Assembly (NCBI GenBank): GCA_913776965.1
Contig: CAJYQL010000128.1
Span: 62,001-126,000, forward strand
Source: an uncultured Xylophilus sp.
Lineage (GTDB): Bacteria; Pseudomonadota; Gammaproteobacteria; Burkholderiales; Burkholderiaceae_C
Length of the DNA stretch: 64,000 nucleotides
Reading direction: 5' to 3'
Shown: positions 17,584 through 27,359 of the stretch, piece by piece
Layout: each line of letters begins with the position of its first letter
Position numbering within the stretch: the first letter of the stretch is position 1
Translations under genes and position numbers: made by a program
The notes under the pieces: generated by a model
Database searches by the model: none
What the model was told of the DNA's origin: nothing
What the model saw: only the letters and a program-made list of their open reading frames with translations

Positions 17584-17838
17584 TCAGCCGCCGACCGAGA
17601 TGGTGGCCGGGTCGCCGTCCTGGGGGTTTGCATCCTGGGGTGCCGGGTTGTCTTTTGCAGCCTTGCCGCCCCCGTTGACCTCGGCCCAGGCGCGGGCCTG
17701 CGCCTCGTCCGTCGACTGTCCCTGGTCGAGCGCGGCTTCCTCCCGGCGATGCACTTCCTGCAGCTGCGGGTCAGGCACCAGTCCCTTGGCTTCGTCGGTG
17801 TCGTTGATTGGCGCGGGTTCGGTGCGGTCGGCAGGCAT
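17584..17838 (-). CDS. Small hydrophilic hypothetical protein, 84 residues
   Basis: An 84-residue, strongly acidic, charged and disorder-prone protein (many D, E, Q, P, G; no hydrophobic core, no cysteines). GGAG lies eight bases before the ATG at 17838. Composition and length resemble small proteins that accompany stress responses, but I recognise no family. It stands alone: convergent with the VWA gene (30-bp gap) and 110 bp past the lolD stop region on the same strand, so it may be a separate transcript. Confidence 0.6.
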   Translation of the reverse strand: MPADRTEPAPINDTDEAKGLVPDPQLQEVHRREEAALDQGQSTDEAQARAWAEVNGGGKAAKDNPAPQDANPQDGDPATISVGG

Positions 17839-17948
17839 GGTAAGGCTCCGGTAGGGGTGGGTCGGTCGCCACCTTACGGCGCGACGGGCCCTCCCGGGCT
17901 TACCAGTTGTATCGCTGCGGCCGGTGCCGAAGCGGCCCGACGCCCTGC

Positions 17949-18629
17949 TCAGTCCTGCAGCCGGCCCGAGACCAGCCGCAGCTGCCGGTCGCAGCGGGCC
18001 GCCAGCGTTTCGTCGTGGGTCACCATGACGAAGGCGGTGCCCTGGTCGCGCGCCAGGCCGAGCATCAGTGCGAACACGCCGTCGGCGGTGCTGCGGTCGA
18101 GGTTGCCGGTCGGTTCGTCGGCGAGCACGCAGGCCGGCTGGGTGACCAGCGCGCGGGCGATCGCCACCCGCTGGCGCTCGCCGCCCGACAGTTCCGCCGG
18201 CCGGTGGTGCAGCCGGCCGGACAGCCCGACGGCGGCCAGCATGCGGCCGGCCGCCTCGGCGCAGACCTCGGGCGTCTCGCGGCGGATGCGCAGCGGCATG
18301 CCGACGTTGTCCAGCGCGCTGAATTCCGGCAGCAGGTGGTGGAACTGGTAGACGAAACCCAGGTGCCGGTTGCGCAGGCGGCCCTGCGCCGCGGCATCGA
18401 GCTGCGCGAGCGGCTGGCCCTGCAGCACGACGCTGCCGGCGCTGGGCGCATCCAGCCCGCCGAGCAGGTGCAGCAGCGTGCTCTTGCCCGAGCCCGAGGT
18501 GCCGACGATCGCGACCGTCTCGCCGGCGCGGATGCGCACGTCCACGCCGTGCAGCACCGTCACGTCGATACGCCCGTCGTGGAAGCGCTTGGTGAGGCCG
18601 GTGGCCTCGAGGATCGGCCGGTCATTCAT
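17949..18629 (-). CDS. lolD: Lipoprotein-releasing ABC transporter ATP-binding protein LolD
   Basis: A 226-residue ABC ATPase. Walker [10 protein letters not shown] (about residues 42-50), Q-loop in [11 protein letters not shown], signature LSGGERQR, and Walker [13 protein letters not shown] are all present. The Q-loop sequence and the neighbouring lolC identify LolD, which drives release of outer-membrane lipoproteins from the inner membrane to LolA. Its ATG overlaps the lolC 3' end by eight bases, so they form one operon read lolC then lolD. Confidence 0.95.
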   Translation of the reverse strand: MNDRPILEATGLTKRFHDGRIDVTVLHGVDVRIRAGETVAIVGTSGSGKSTLLHLLGGLDAPSAGSVVLQGQPLAQLDAAAQGRLRNRHLGFVYQFHHLLPEFSALDNVGMPLRIRRETPEVCAEAAGRMLAAVGLSGRLHHRPAELSGGERQRVAIARALVTQPACVLADEPTGNLDRSTADGVFALMLGLARDQGTAFVMVTHDETLAARCDRQLRLVSGRLQD

Positions 18630-19878
18630 AGCGCAGCGCCTCGGCGGGGTTCACGCGGCTGGCGCGCCAGCTCGGGTACAGGGTGGCGACGAAGGCCAGG
18701 ATCAGGGAGATGACGGCGATCGGCACGATGTCGGACTGCTGCGGCTCGCTCGGCATGCGGCTGATCAGGTAGACGTCCTTCGGCAGGAAGCTCGCCTGGA
18801 AGAGGCGCTCCAGCGCCGGCACGATCACGTCGATGTTGAAGGCGATCGCCAGGCCCAGCAGCAGGCCGGCCAGGGTGCCGATCACGCCGACCATCGCGCC
18901 CTGCACCACGAACACGCCCATGATGCTTTTGGGGCTGGCGCCGAGGGTGCGCAGGATCGCGATGTCGGCGCGCTTGTCGGTCACCGTCATCACCAGCGTG
19001 GAGACGAGGTTGAACGCCGCCACCGCGACGATCAGCGTCAGGATGATGAACATCATGCGTTTCTCCAGCTCGACCGCCGCGAACCAGGTCTTGTTCTGCT
19101 GGGTCCAGTCGCGGATCAGTAGGTCGCCGCTGAGCGAGCCGGCGAGCTGCTGCGCGACCTGGCGCGCCTGGTGCAGGTCCTTCAGCTTCAGGCGGATGCC
19201 GGTCGGGCCCTCCAGCCGGAAGATGCGGGCCGCGTCGTCCTGGTGGATCATGACCAGCGACGAGTCGTACTCGTAGTGGCCCGAATCGAAGGTGCCGACC
19301 ACCGTCATCTGCTTGAGCCGCGGCACCACGCCGGCGGGCGTCACCTGGCCGCTCGGCGCGACCAGCGTGACCGGATCGCCGTTGCGTACGCCCAGGGCGC
19401 GCGCCAGTTCCACGCCCAGCACGATCCCGAACTGGCCGGGCACCAGCCGGTCGAGCGCCTCCTTCTGCGTGGCGGCGCCCAGGTCGGTCACCTCGCCTTC
19501 GTGGGCCGGGTCGATGCCGCGCACCAGCGTGCCGCGCATGTCCTCGCCGCGCGCCAGCAGCGCCTGCGTGGCGATGAAGGTCGCGGCACCCACCACCTCC
19601 GGATTGCGGCGCGCCTCGGCGATCGTCTTCTGCGGGTCGGGCAGCGGCTGGCCGCCGGGGGCGAAGATCTCGATGTGCGACACCACCGACAGCATCCGGT
19701 CGCGCACCTCCTTCTGGAAGCCGTTCATCACCGACAGCACGATGATCAGCGCCGCCACGCCGAGCGCGATGCCCAGCATGGACACGCCCGAGATGAAGGA
19801 GATGAAGCCGTTGCGCCGCGTCGCGCGGCCGGCCCTGGTGTAGCGCCAGCCGAGGACCAGCTCGTAGGGAAGTTGCAT
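18622..19878 (-). CDS. lolC: Lipoprotein-releasing ABC transporter permease LolC/LolE
   Basis: A 418-residue permease with one N-terminal helix (about residues 22-48, with the family start [15 protein letters not shown]), a large periplasmic MacB-like domain, and three C-terminal helices ending in the FtsX-type core. Only one such permease gene is present, so the complex is probably the homodimeric-type LolCE (sometimes called LolF) seen in many betaproteobacteria. The ATG at 19878 is chosen from the family N-terminus; longer in-frame starts add non-homologous sequence. Confidence 0.94.
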   Translation of the reverse strand: MQLPYELVLGWRYTRAGRATRRNGFISFISGVSMLGIALGVAALIIVLSVMNGFQKEVRDRMLSVVSHIEIFAPGGQPLPDPQKTIAEARRNPEVVGAATFIATQALLARGEDMRGTLVRGIDPAHEGEVTDLGAATQKEALDRLVPGQFGIVLGVELARALGVRNGDPVTLVAPSGQVTPAGVVPRLKQMTVVGTFDSGHYEYDSSLVMIHQDDAARIFRLEGPTGIRLKLKDLHQARQVAQQLAGSLSGDLLIRDWTQQNKTWFAAVELEKRMMFIILTLIVAVAAFNLVSTLVMTVTDKRADIAILRTLGASPKSIMGVFVVQGAMVGVIGTLAGLLLGLAIAFNIDVIVPALERLFQASFLPKDVYLISRMPSEPQQSDIVPIAVISLILAFVATLYPSWRASRVNPAEALRYE

Positions 19879-20000
19879 GGAGATCCGCAAAAAGTCGTCG
19901 GGCCGCGTCCGGCGCCCGGAGGCGGCGGTTCGCGCGGCTGCATTGTCCTGCAAACCCCCGGCCCCGACGCCTACCGATACCGCGCGAGACAATCGGCGCC

Positions 20001-20951
20001 ATGCACCTCCTGATCTCCTATGCCGCCGCGCTCGCTCCCGGCTGCGAGGCCGCGGCCCGCACGCTGGCGCTGCCCCGCCTGGAGCGGCTGCTGGCCGGCA
20101 TGGCGCCTGCCGGCGGCGATGCCGGCGACGAATTCACGCTCTCCCCGCCACACGAACGCGCGCTGGCCCGCGCCCTCGGCCTGCCGGTCGAGGACGGCCG
20201 CCTGCCCTGGGCCGCGCGCTCGGCCGCGGCCGACGGCCAGGATGTTGCCGCCGATGCCTGGGCCTGGGTGACGCCCTGCCACTGGCAGGTGGCACCCGAC
20301 CATATCGGCATGCTCGACCCGGCCGTGCTGCAGCTGTCCGAGGACGAATCCCGCCGGCTGCTGGCGCTGGTCGCGCCCTATTTCGCCGAGGACGGCATGG
20401 CGCTGGAATTCGTGGCGCCGACGCGCTGGCGTGCCCGCGGCGCGCCGCTGCGGGGCCTGGCGACCGCCTCGCTCGACCGCGTCACCGGCCGCAGTATCGA
20501 CCTGTGGATGCCCGACGGCCCCGAGGCCCGGCCGCTGCGCCGGCTGCAGGGCGAAATGCAGATGCTGCTCTACACCGACCCGTCCACCGACGCGCGCAAT
20601 GCCCGCGGTCAGCTGGCCGTCAACGCCTTCTGGTTCAGCGGCACCGGCGACTGGCCGGCGGGCGCCGCCGCCGACGCGCCCGGCCTGGAGATGCCGGACG
20701 ACCTGCGCGCCGCCGCCCTGCGCGACGACTGGGTCGCCTGGGCCGACGGCTGGCGCCGCATCGACGCCGACGCCTGCGCCCGGCTGGCGGCAGCGGTCGA
20801 CCGTGGAGAGCCCGCGACGCTGACGCTGTGCGGCGAGCGCAGCAGCCTAACCTTCCGCCATGTGCCACGGTCGGGCCTGGGCCGCTGGGTCCACCGTTTC
20901 AAAAGCATTTCGGGCCGTTTGCGCTTTCCCCACCTGCGCGAGCAGCTATGA
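20001..20951 (+). CDS. RpfE-like/COG4255 conserved protein upstream of recJ
   Basis: A 316-residue conserved protein of the group sometimes annotated as RpfE-type regulatory protein or phosphoglycerate-mutase-like (COG4255, by recollection). It is a regular neighbour of recJ in betaproteobacteria and Xanthomonas. No catalytic motif is obvious; conserved-looking blocks are WVTPCHWQVAPDHIGM and NAFWFSGTGDWP. Function is unresolved. Its stop overlaps the recJ start by ATGA, and its last residues HLREQL are encoded by the palindromic repeat at 20935-20964. Confidence 0.8.
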   Translation: MHLLISYAAALAPGCEAAARTLALPRLERLLAGMAPAGGDAGDEFTLSPPHERALARALGLPVEDGRLPWAARSAAADGQDVAADAWAWVTPCHWQVAPDHIGMLDPAVLQLSEDESRRLLALVAPYFAEDGMALEFVAPTRWRARGAPLRGLATASLDRVTGRSIDLWMPDGPEARPLRRLQGEMQMLLYTDPSTDARNARGQLAVNAFWFSGTGDWPAGAAADAPGLEMPDDLRAAALRDDWVAWADGWRRIDADACARLAAAVDRGEPATLTLCGERSSLTFRHVPRSGLGRWVHRFKSISGRLRFPHLREQL

Positions 20952-20964
20952 AAATAATAGCAAG
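20935..20964. repeat. Short palindromic repeat, copy 2, spanning the rpfE-like stop and recJ start
   Basis: TGCGCGAGCAGCTATGAAAA followed by TAATAGCAAG is the reverse orientation of copy 1. The element supplies the ATGA stop/start junction and the first recJ codons (M-K-I-I-A-R). This shows that a dispersed repeat has been fixed as coding sequence. Confidence 0.7.
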
Positions 20965-22666
20965 AGACATTCCGCCGCGCAGCGTCTGGACACTGGAGCA
21001 GGCGGGCATCCACCCGCTGCTTGCCCGGCTCTACGCCGCGCGCGGCGTGCACCACCAGGACGAACTCGACGACGCGCTCGGCCGGCTGCTGCCGCCGGTC
21101 GGGCTGCACGGCACCGAGGCCGCCGCCGCCCTGCTGGCCGACGCGATCCGCGACGACCTGCGGATCTGCGTGGTCGCCGACTACGACTGCGACGGCGCCA
21201 CCGCCTGCGCCGTCGCGGTGCGCGGCCTGCGCATGCTCGGCGCCCGGCAGGTCGACTACCTAGTGCCCGACCGGGTAGTCGACGGCTACGGCCTCACCCC
21301 GCCGATCTCCGAGCGGGTGCATGCGCGCGGCGCCGATCTGCTGCTGACGGTCGACAACGGCATCGCCAGCGTCGAGGGCGTAGCCGCCGCCCGCGCGCTC
21401 GGCCTGCGGGTGGTCGTCACCGACCACCACCTGCCGGGCCCGGTGCTGCCGGAAGCCGACGCGCTGGTCAATCCGAACCAGCCGGCCTGCGGCTTCGACA
21501 GCAAATGCATCGCCGGCTGCGGCGTGATGTTCTACGTGCTCCTGGCGGTCCGCGCCGAACTGCGGCGGCGCGGTGTCTTCGATGCGCAGACCCAGCCGCG
21601 CCTCGACGCCCTGCTGCCGCTGGTGGCGCTCGGCACCGTCGCCGACGTGGTGCGGCTCGACGCCAACAACCGCAGGCTGGTGGCGCAGGGCCTGCGCCGG
21701 ATCCGCGCCGGCGCGCTGCCGGCCGGCATGGCCACACTGTTCGCGGTCGCCGGCCGCAGCGTCCGGGCGGCGACCACTTTCGATTTCGGCTTCGCCCTCG
21801 GGCCGCGCATCAACGCCGCCGGCCGGCTGGCCGACATGACGATCGGCATCGAATGCCTGCTGACCGACGACCCGGCACGGGCCGCCGAGCTGGCGCAGAT
21901 GCTGGACGGGATCAACCGCGAACGCCGCGAGATCGAGGGCGGCATGCGGGAGCAGGCGCTGGCGCTGGCCGAATCGCTGTTCGACGGCGACACCGACGGC
22001 GATACGCCGCCGGCCGCGTTGTGCGTCTTCGATCCGGCGTTCCACGAAGGCGTGGTCGGCATCGTCGCCTCGCGGCTCAAGGACCGGCTGCACCGGCCGG
22101 TCTTCGTGTTCGCGGCCAGCGCCGCGCCGGGCAAGGAGCACGAGATCAAGGGATCGGGCCGCTCGATTCCGGGCTTCCACCTGCGCGACGCGCTCGACCT
22201 GGTCGCCAAGCGCCATCCCGGCGTGCTGCTGAAATTCGGCGGTCACGCGATGGCGGCGGGCTGCACCATCGGCCGGGCCGATTTCGAGACGTTCCGCAAT
22301 GCGCTGGCGCAGGTGGCCCAGGAATGGCTCGATGCGGCCACGCTGACCCGCCGCATCGACACCGACGGACCGCTGGCGCCCGAATACCGCCGCGCCGAGA
22401 TGGTGGACACGCTCCACCGGGAGGTCTGGGGCCAGGGCTTCTCCGCACCGACCTTCAGCGAGGAAGTCCAGGTCGTGAGCCAGCGGCTGGTCGGGGACAA
22501 GCACCTGTCCCTGAAGCTGCTGCACCAAGGCCAGCCGGTCGATGCGATCTGGTTCGGCCATACCGACCCGCTGCCGCCGCGAGTGACGCTGGCCTTCCGG
22601 CTGGATGTGAACGAGTGGCGCGGCGAACGCAAGGTGCAGTTCGTGGTCGAGGGCGCGGAGCTCTAA
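20948..22666 (+). CDS. recJ: Single-stranded-DNA-specific 5'-3' exonuclease RecJ
   Basis: A 572-residue RecJ of normal length. The DHH phosphoesterase motifs are visible: DYDCDG with D78, D80, D82; DNG at 136-138; TDHH at 158-161. The DHHA1 motif follows as KFGGHAMAAG, and a C-terminal OB-type domain ends the protein. RecJ resects DNA in recombination (RecFOR path) and mismatch and base-excision repair. It is translationally coupled to the rpfE-like gene. The first seven residues come from the repeat and differ from normal RecJ starts; the conserved part begins near residue 9. Confidence 0.95.
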   Translation: MKIIARDIPPRSVWTLEQAGIHPLLARLYAARGVHHQDELDDALGRLLPPVGLHGTEAAAALLADAIRDDLRICVVADYDCDGATACAVAVRGLRMLGARQVDYLVPDRVVDGYGLTPPISERVHARGADLLLTVDNGIASVEGVAAARALGLRVVVTDHHLPGPVLPEADALVNPNQPACGFDSKCIAGCGVMFYVLLAVRAELRRRGVFDAQTQPRLDALLPLVALGTVADVVRLDANNRRLVAQGLRRIRAGALPAGMATLFAVAGRSVRAATTFDFGFALGPRINAAGRLADMTIGIECLLTDDPARAAELAQMLDGINRERREIEGGMREQALALAESLFDGDTDGDTPPAALCVFDPAFHEGVVGIVASRLKDRLHRPVFVFAASAAPGKEHEIKGSGRSIPGFHLRDALDLVAKRHPGVLLKFGGHAMAAGCTIGRADFETFRNALAQVAQEWLDAATLTRRIDTDGPLAPEYRRAEMVDTLHREVWGQGFSAPTFSEEVQVVSQRLVGDKHLSLKLLHQGQPVDAIWFGHTDPLPPRVTLAFRLDVNEWRGERKVQFVVEGAEL

Positions 22667-22694
22667 CGCGCCGCGCCGCCCGTGCCTGCCGGCG

Positions 22695-24041
22695 TCAGAA
22701 GCTTTCCCAGTCGTCGTCGGCGCCGGCGGCGACCGTGGCCGGGGCGGGGGCTGCCGGCCGGGCCAGCGCCGGTGCCGGGGCCGGTTTCGCCGCGGGCTTG
22801 GCCGCGGACGATGCGAGCGGGACCTTCCGCGCCGGCGACGCTGCCACGGCCGGCGCGGCAGCCGCCGGCGCCGGGACCGGCCGGCGCACCGGCATCGCCG
22901 CTGCCGCCAGGGCCGGCGACGCTGCCACAGCACCCACGTTGAACACCGCCACCACCTGCGAGAGGCGCTGCGCTTGGTCGCGCAGGGCGCCGGCGGCGGC
23001 AGCGGACTCTTCCACCAGTGCCGCGTTCTGCTGGGTCATCTGGTCGAGGTTGCCGACCGCCTGGTTGACCGAATTGATGCCGTCGCGCTGTTCCTGCGAC
23101 GACGCGGTGATCTCGCCGATCAGGTCGGTCACCCGGCGCACGCTGCTGACGATCTCGCCCATCGTCTGGCCGGCCTGCGCCACCTGCTGGGAGCCGGACT
23201 CCACCGTGTCGACGGATGCCGAGATCAGCGTCTTGATTTCCTTGGCCGCCTGGGCCGAGCGCTGCGCCAGGCTGCGCACCTCGGAGGCCACCACTGCGAA
23301 GCCGCGGCCCTGTTCGCCGGCGCGGGCAGCCTCCACCGCGGCATTCAGCGCGAGGATGTTGGTCTGGAAGGCGATGCCGTCGATCACGCCGATGATGTCG
23401 GAGATCTTGCGCGAGGAGGCCGAGATCTGCTCCATGCTCGACACCACCTGGCTCACCACCTCGCCGCCGCGCATCGCGGTCTGGGCGGCGGTGGAGGCCA
23501 ACTGGTTGGCTTGGCGGGCGGTCTCGACGGACTGGGTGACGGTGCCGGTCAGCTGCTCCATGCTGGACGCCGTCTGCTGCAGGTTGGCCGCCGTCTGCTC
23601 GGTGCGGCCGGACAGGTCCTGGTTGCCGTTGGCGATCTCGCTGGATGCGACCGACACCGACTCGACGCCGGAGCGCACTTCCGCCACCACCTGGCGCAGC
23701 TTGCTCGACATCTGGGAGAGCGAGCGCAGCAGGTTGCCGAACTCGTCCTTGCGGTCGTCATGCACGTCAAGGGTGAGGTTGCCGGTGCTGATCGCTTCCG
23801 ACAACTCCACCGCTCGCGCCAGCGGCTGGGTGACCGACCGGACCAACGCGGCCGTCAGGATCAGGCCGACGACGAAGATCACGCCCATGGCGATCAGCCC
23901 GGCCCAGCCGGCTGCAGCCGCATCGGCGCTGACCCGCCCGACGCGCATCTGGCTCCAGGCGGCCACCGCCACCATCGCCACCATGAGGCCCGCCACCACG
24001 ATCCACAGCTTGCGCGCTACACCCATGTTGTCCAGCTTCAT
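22695..24041 (-). CDS. Methyl-accepting chemotaxis protein without periplasmic sensor domain
   Basis: A 448-residue chemoreceptor. Helix 1 (about residues 11-29) and helix 2 (about 46-66) are joined by only some 16 residues, so there is no periplasmic ligand domain. A HAMP domain (about 67-120) and a full signalling domain follow, with the hairpin tip [21 protein letters not shown] long Ala/Pro linker ends in DDDWESF, resembling the C-terminal NWETF-type tether for the methyltransferase CheR. GGGGTGG precedes the ATG at 24041. Sensing, if any, must come through the membrane, the HAMP region, or partner receptors. Confidence 0.93.
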   Translation of the reverse strand: MKLDNMGVARKLWIVVAGLMVAMVAVAAWSQMRVGRVSADAAAAGWAGLIAMGVIFVVGLILTAALVRSVTQPLARAVELSEAISTGNLTLDVHDDRKDEFGNLLRSLSQMSSKLRQVVAEVRSGVESVSVASSEIANGNQDLSGRTEQTAANLQQTASSMEQLTGTVTQSVETARQANQLASTAAQTAMRGGEVVSQVVSSMEQISASSRKISDIIGVIDGIAFQTNILALNAAVEAARAGEQGRGFAVVASEVRSLAQRSAQAAKEIKTLISASVDTVESGSQQVAQAGQTMGEIVSSVRRVTDLIGEITASSQEQRDGINSVNQAVGNLDQMTQQNAALVEESAAAAGALRDQAQRLSQVVAVFNVGAVAASPALAAAAMPVRRPVPAPAAAAPAVAASPARKVPLASSAAKPAAKPAPAPALARPAAPAPATVAAGADDDWESF

Positions 24042-24235
24042 GAAAAACCACCCCTTTGATGGAAACGGAGCACGATGCTCCGATCTGTGAAACCGCATGT
24101 TACTGACAGGCTGCGGCACTGAACACCCGGAAGACCCCGGCGTTGCGAATTACCGACCCGCAAAATTACTTCTTCGCCGCAGGCCTGCTGTTCTCATCGG
24201 CGCCACCCTCACGGCATAAAGCCTAAAATTTGTAT

Positions 24236-25090
24236 GTGACGACTTACCAGAACGCCGACCTGCATTGCCATTCCGTCGTCTCCGACGGCACGCTGGAGCC
24301 GGAGGCGCTCGCCCGGCGGGCGGCCGAGCGCGGCGTGGAACTCTGGGCGCTGACCGACCACGACGAGATCGGCGGCCTCGCCCGGGCCGCCGGGGAAGCC
24401 GGCCGCATCGGCCTGCCCTTCCTCACCGGCGTGGAGATCTCGGTCACGTTCGCCGGAGAAACGGTCCACATCGTCGGCCTCGGCTTCGACGACGAGGACC
24501 CGGCGCTGCGCGCGGGTCTGCAGCAGACTCGCGGTGGCCGGGGCGCCCGCGCGCAAGACATGGCGGCACAGCTGGCATTGGTCGGCATCCACGGCGCCTA
24601 CGAAGGTGCCCTGCGTTTCGTCGGCAACCCGGAACTGATCTCCCGTACCCATTTCGCCCGGTTTCTGGTGGAGACCGGTGTCTGCCGCGACACGCCCGAG
24701 GTGTTCCGCAAGTACCTGACGGAGGGTAAGCCCGGCTATGTGCCGCACCGCTGGGCAGCGCTGGGCGACGCGGTACGCTGGATCACCGGCGCCGGCGGCG
24801 TCGCGGTCATCGCGCATCCGGGGCGGTACCGCTTCTCGGCGAACGAGGAATATGCGCTTTTCAGCGAATTCAAGACCCACGGCGGCCAGGGCGTCGAGGT
24901 GGTCACCGGCAGCCACACGCCGGCGGAGTACGGCACCTATGCCGACATGGCGCGCGAGTTCGGCCTCGCAGCGTCCCGCGGCAGCGATTTCCATAGCCCC
25001 GAGGAATCGCATACCGACCTAGGCAAGCTGCCGTACCTGTCCGCCGGCCTCACCCCTGTCTGGGAGCTGCTGCAGGACCGCATCCGGTGA
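24236..25090 (+). CDS. PHP domain 5'-nuclease/3',5'-nucleoside bisphosphate phosphatase (TrpH/RNase AM-like)
   Basis: A 284-residue PHP-domain phosphoesterase. Metal ligands are clear: ADLHCHSVVSDG at the N-terminus, LTDHDE, VEISV, AHPGRYR, and RGSDFHSP. The family (TrpH/YciV, rnm) removes 5' nucleotides from RNA ends and hydrolyses 3',5'-bisphosphonucleotides. The start is uncertain: GTG at 24236, or TTG at 24230. TAAAAT lies at 24224-24229, seven bases before the GTG, so the message may be leaderless. Its stop overlaps the next start (TGATG). The order PHP, YciO and TrpS nearby matches the trpH-yciO-trpS neighbourhood of other proteobacteria. Confidence 0.9.
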   Translation: MTTYQNADLHCHSVVSDGTLEPEALARRAAERGVELWALTDHDEIGGLARAAGEAGRIGLPFLTGVEISVTFAGETVHIVGLGFDDEDPALRAGLQQTRGGRGARAQDMAAQLALVGIHGAYEGALRFVGNPELISRTHFARFLVETGVCRDTPEVFRKYLTEGKPGYVPHRWAALGDAVRWITGAGGVAVIAHPGRYRFSANEEYALFSEFKTHGGQGVEVVTGSHTPAEYGTYADMAREFGLAASRGSDFHSPEESHTDLGKLPYLSAGLTPVWELLQDRIR

Positions 25091-25980
25091 TGCGGGTATC
25101 CGGCGCGGCCAGCGGCATCGCGCTCGCCGTGCTCGCGACCGCCTGTTTCGCGACGCTCGACAGCAGCACCAAATACGCGGGCGCGAGCATTCCGCTCTTC
25201 ATGGCGATCTGGTTCCGCTATGCGTTCCAGGCGGCCGCGTCCACCGCCCTGATCCTGCCGACGCGCGGATTCGCCGCCCTGCGCACCGCCCACCCGCGTT
25301 TCCAGTGCCTGCGCGGGCTCCTGCTGCTGCTGACCAGCGTCTTCGCCTTTTTCAGCCTGCGCCACATGCCGGTCGGCGAGTTCACCGCGATCGTCATGGT
25401 CACCCCGCTGGCGATCACGCTGCTGGCCGCCACGGTGCTGAAGGAAAGGGTGTCCGGGCTGCGCTGGGCGCTGGTGGCCGGGGGATTCGCCGGCACCCTG
25501 CTCGTGATGCGGCCGGGCGGCCAGGCGTTCCAGTGGGCGATGCTGCTGCCGCTCGGCCTCGTCGCATGCAACGCCTGGTTCCAGGTGCTGACGAGCCGGC
25601 TGGCCCAGACCGAAGATCCGATCACCATGCAGTTCTACAGCGGCTGGGTGGGCACCCTGATCACCTCGGTGTTCCTGCCGCTGGTCTGGACGCCGCCGCC
25701 CCATGCCGCCGTCTGGGGCGCCCTGCTGCTGATGGGGGTGATGGGCACCGCCGGCCATCTGCTGCTGACCATCGCCTACCGACGCGCACCGGCATCCACC
25801 CTGATGCCTTTCGTATACGCCCAGATCGGCTTCGCCATGCTGGGCGGCTGGCTGCTGTTCGACCATGTGCCCGACGCCACCGCCGTGGCCGGCATGGTCA
25901 CCATTGCCCTCTGCGGCGCTGCCGGCGCCTGGCTGACGGTGCGCGAAAGCCGCATCGTGGTCCAGCCCGCCGAATCCTGA
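25090..25980 (+). CDS. DMT-superfamily EamA transporter
   Basis: A 296-residue inner-membrane protein with about ten hydrophobic segments in two EamA halves; each half ends in the usual conserved run (AATVLKERVSGLRW, then GGWLLFDHVPDATA). It resembles the RhaT/RarD-like exporters of unknown substrate. The ATG at 25090 overlaps the PHP stop; a GTG one codon earlier is also possible. It sits between trpH-like and yciO genes in one operon. Confidence 0.88.
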   Translation: MRVSGAASGIALAVLATACFATLDSSTKYAGASIPLFMAIWFRYAFQAAASTALILPTRGFAALRTAHPRFQCLRGLLLLLTSVFAFFSLRHMPVGEFTAIVMVTPLAITLLAATVLKERVSGLRWALVAGGFAGTLLVMRPGGQAFQWAMLLPLGLVACNAWFQVLTSRLAQTEDPITMQFYSGWVGTLITSVFLPLVWTPPPHAAVWGALLLMGVMGTAGHLLLTIAYRRAPASTLMPFVYAQIGFAMLGGWLLFDHVPDATAVAGMVTIALCGAAGAWLTVRESRIVVQPAES

Positions 25981-25992
25981 GACGACATTGCC

Positions 25993-26634
25993 ATGGCCCA
26001 GTATTTCGAGATCCATCCCGACAACCCCCAGCCCCGCCTGCTCAAGCAGGCGGTGACGCTGCTGCAGCGAGGCGGCGTCGCCGCGGTGCCGACCGACTCC
26101 AGCTATGCGCTGGTCTGCCAGCTCGACGACCGCGATGCCGTCGACACCCTGCGCCGCATCCGCCAGGTGGACGACCGCCACCACCTCACCCTGCTCTGCC
26201 GCGACCTGAGCGAGCTGTCGAGCTACGCGCGGGTGGACAACCGCCAGTACCGGCTGCTCAAGTTGGCCACGCCCGGGGCCTACACCTTCATCCTCGAGGC
26301 GACCAAGGAAGTGCCTCGCCGGGTCAGCCATCCGCAGCGCAAGACCATCGGCCTGCGGGTGCCGGACCACCGGGTGCTGCAGGAACTGCTCACCCAGCAC
26401 GGCGCGCCGCTGCTGGCGACCACCCTGATCCCCGCGGGCGAGACCGAACCGCTCAACGATGCCGAAGAGATTCGCGAACGCTACGAGCGCGCCGTGGCGG
26501 CGGTGGTGGATGCAGGCGCCTGCCCGCAGCTGCCGACGACCGTCATCGACCTGACGCCGATGGGCACCGGCGGCGATCCGACCATCGTCCGCCAGGGCGC
26601 CGGCGACCTGCGGGCGCTCGGCCTGTCCGCCTGA
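25993..26634 (+). CDS. YciO family (Sua5/YrdC-like) protein
   Basis: A 213-residue YrdC-fold protein of the YciO branch, which binds RNA and nucleotide and is related to the threonylcarbamoyl-AMP synthase TsaC/Sua5. Conserved blocks include the basic pocket region VAAVPTDSSYALVCQL, the KLATPGAYTFILEA strand, and KTIGLRVPDH. Whether it makes threonylcarbamoyl-AMP is open; full-length Sua5 has an extra domain missing here. It is 12 bp downstream of the exporter gene in the same operon. Confidence 0.88.
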   Translation: MAQYFEIHPDNPQPRLLKQAVTLLQRGGVAAVPTDSSYALVCQLDDRDAVDTLRRIRQVDDRHHLTLLCRDLSELSSYARVDNRQYRLLKLATPGAYTFILEATKEVPRRVSHPQRKTIGLRVPDHRVLQELLTQHGAPLLATTLIPAGETEPLNDAEEIRERYERAVAAVVDAGACPQLPTTVIDLTPMGTGGDPTIVRQGAGDLRALGLSA

Positions 26635-26661
26635 GCGGCCGCCGCCTGAGACAATCGACCG

Positions 26662-27330
26662 GTGGACTTCCAGAAACTGATCCAGACCGTCCTGGTCTAC
26701 GCGCTGCCGGTGATCTTCGCGATCACGGTGCACGAAACCGCCCATGGCTACATGGCCCGCCGGCTCGGCGACAACACCGCCTACATGCTGGGCCGGCTGA
26801 CCCTCAACCCGATCAAGCACATCGACCCGGTCGGCACGATCCTGATGCCGGTGCTGCTCTACTTCGCGACCTCGGGCGCCTTCCTGTTCGGCTACGCCAA
26901 GCCGGTCCCGGTCAACTTCGGCCACCTGCGCCGGCCGCGGCGCGACATGGTGCTGGTGGCCCTCGCCGGGCCGCTGTCGAATTTCCTGCAGGCGATCCTC
27001 TGGGCGCTGGTACTGGTCGGACTGGTCGCGGCGGGCGTGCAGGAGCGTTTCTTTATCGAGATGGCCCGCGCCGGCATCCTGGTCAACCTGGTCATGTGGG
27101 CGTTCAACCTGTTCCCGCTGCCGCCGCTCGACGGCGGCCGGGTGCTTGCCGGACTGCTGCCCTGGAAGCAGTCGCAGTGGCTGGCGCGCATCGAGCCCTA
27201 CGGCTTCTTCATCGTGCTGGGCCTGGTGGTGGCGGGCATCGTCGGCACCTACTGGCTGATGCCGCTGATGTCCGCAGGCTACGGCGCGATCAACCTGCTG
27301 ATCGCACCCTTGACCGCGCTGCTGCGCTGA
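26662..27330 (+). CDS. Site-2 protease family (M50) membrane metallopeptidase
   Basis: A 222-residue polytopic membrane peptidase. The zinc site HETAH is at residues 24-28 inside the first membrane segment, and the third ligand lies in NLFPLPPLDGGRVL (about 148-161). There is no PDZ or CBS domain, so this is the minimal group found next to trpS and yciO in many bacteria; substrates are unknown. Translation starts at GTG 26662, eight residues before the first helix. The gap to trpS is 29 bp. Confidence 0.92.
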   Translation: MDFQKLIQTVLVYALPVIFAITVHETAHGYMARRLGDNTAYMLGRLTLNPIKHIDPVGTILMPVLLYFATSGAFLFGYAKPVPVNFGHLRRPRRDMVLVALAGPLSNFLQAILWALVLVGLVAAGVQERFFIEMARAGILVNLVMWAFNLFPLPPLDGGRVLAGLLPWKQSQWLARIEPYGFFIVLGLVVAGIVGTYWLMPLMSAGYGAINLLIAPLTALLR

Positions 27331-27359
27331 TCCGTCATTCCGCATTCGCTTCGTCTTCC

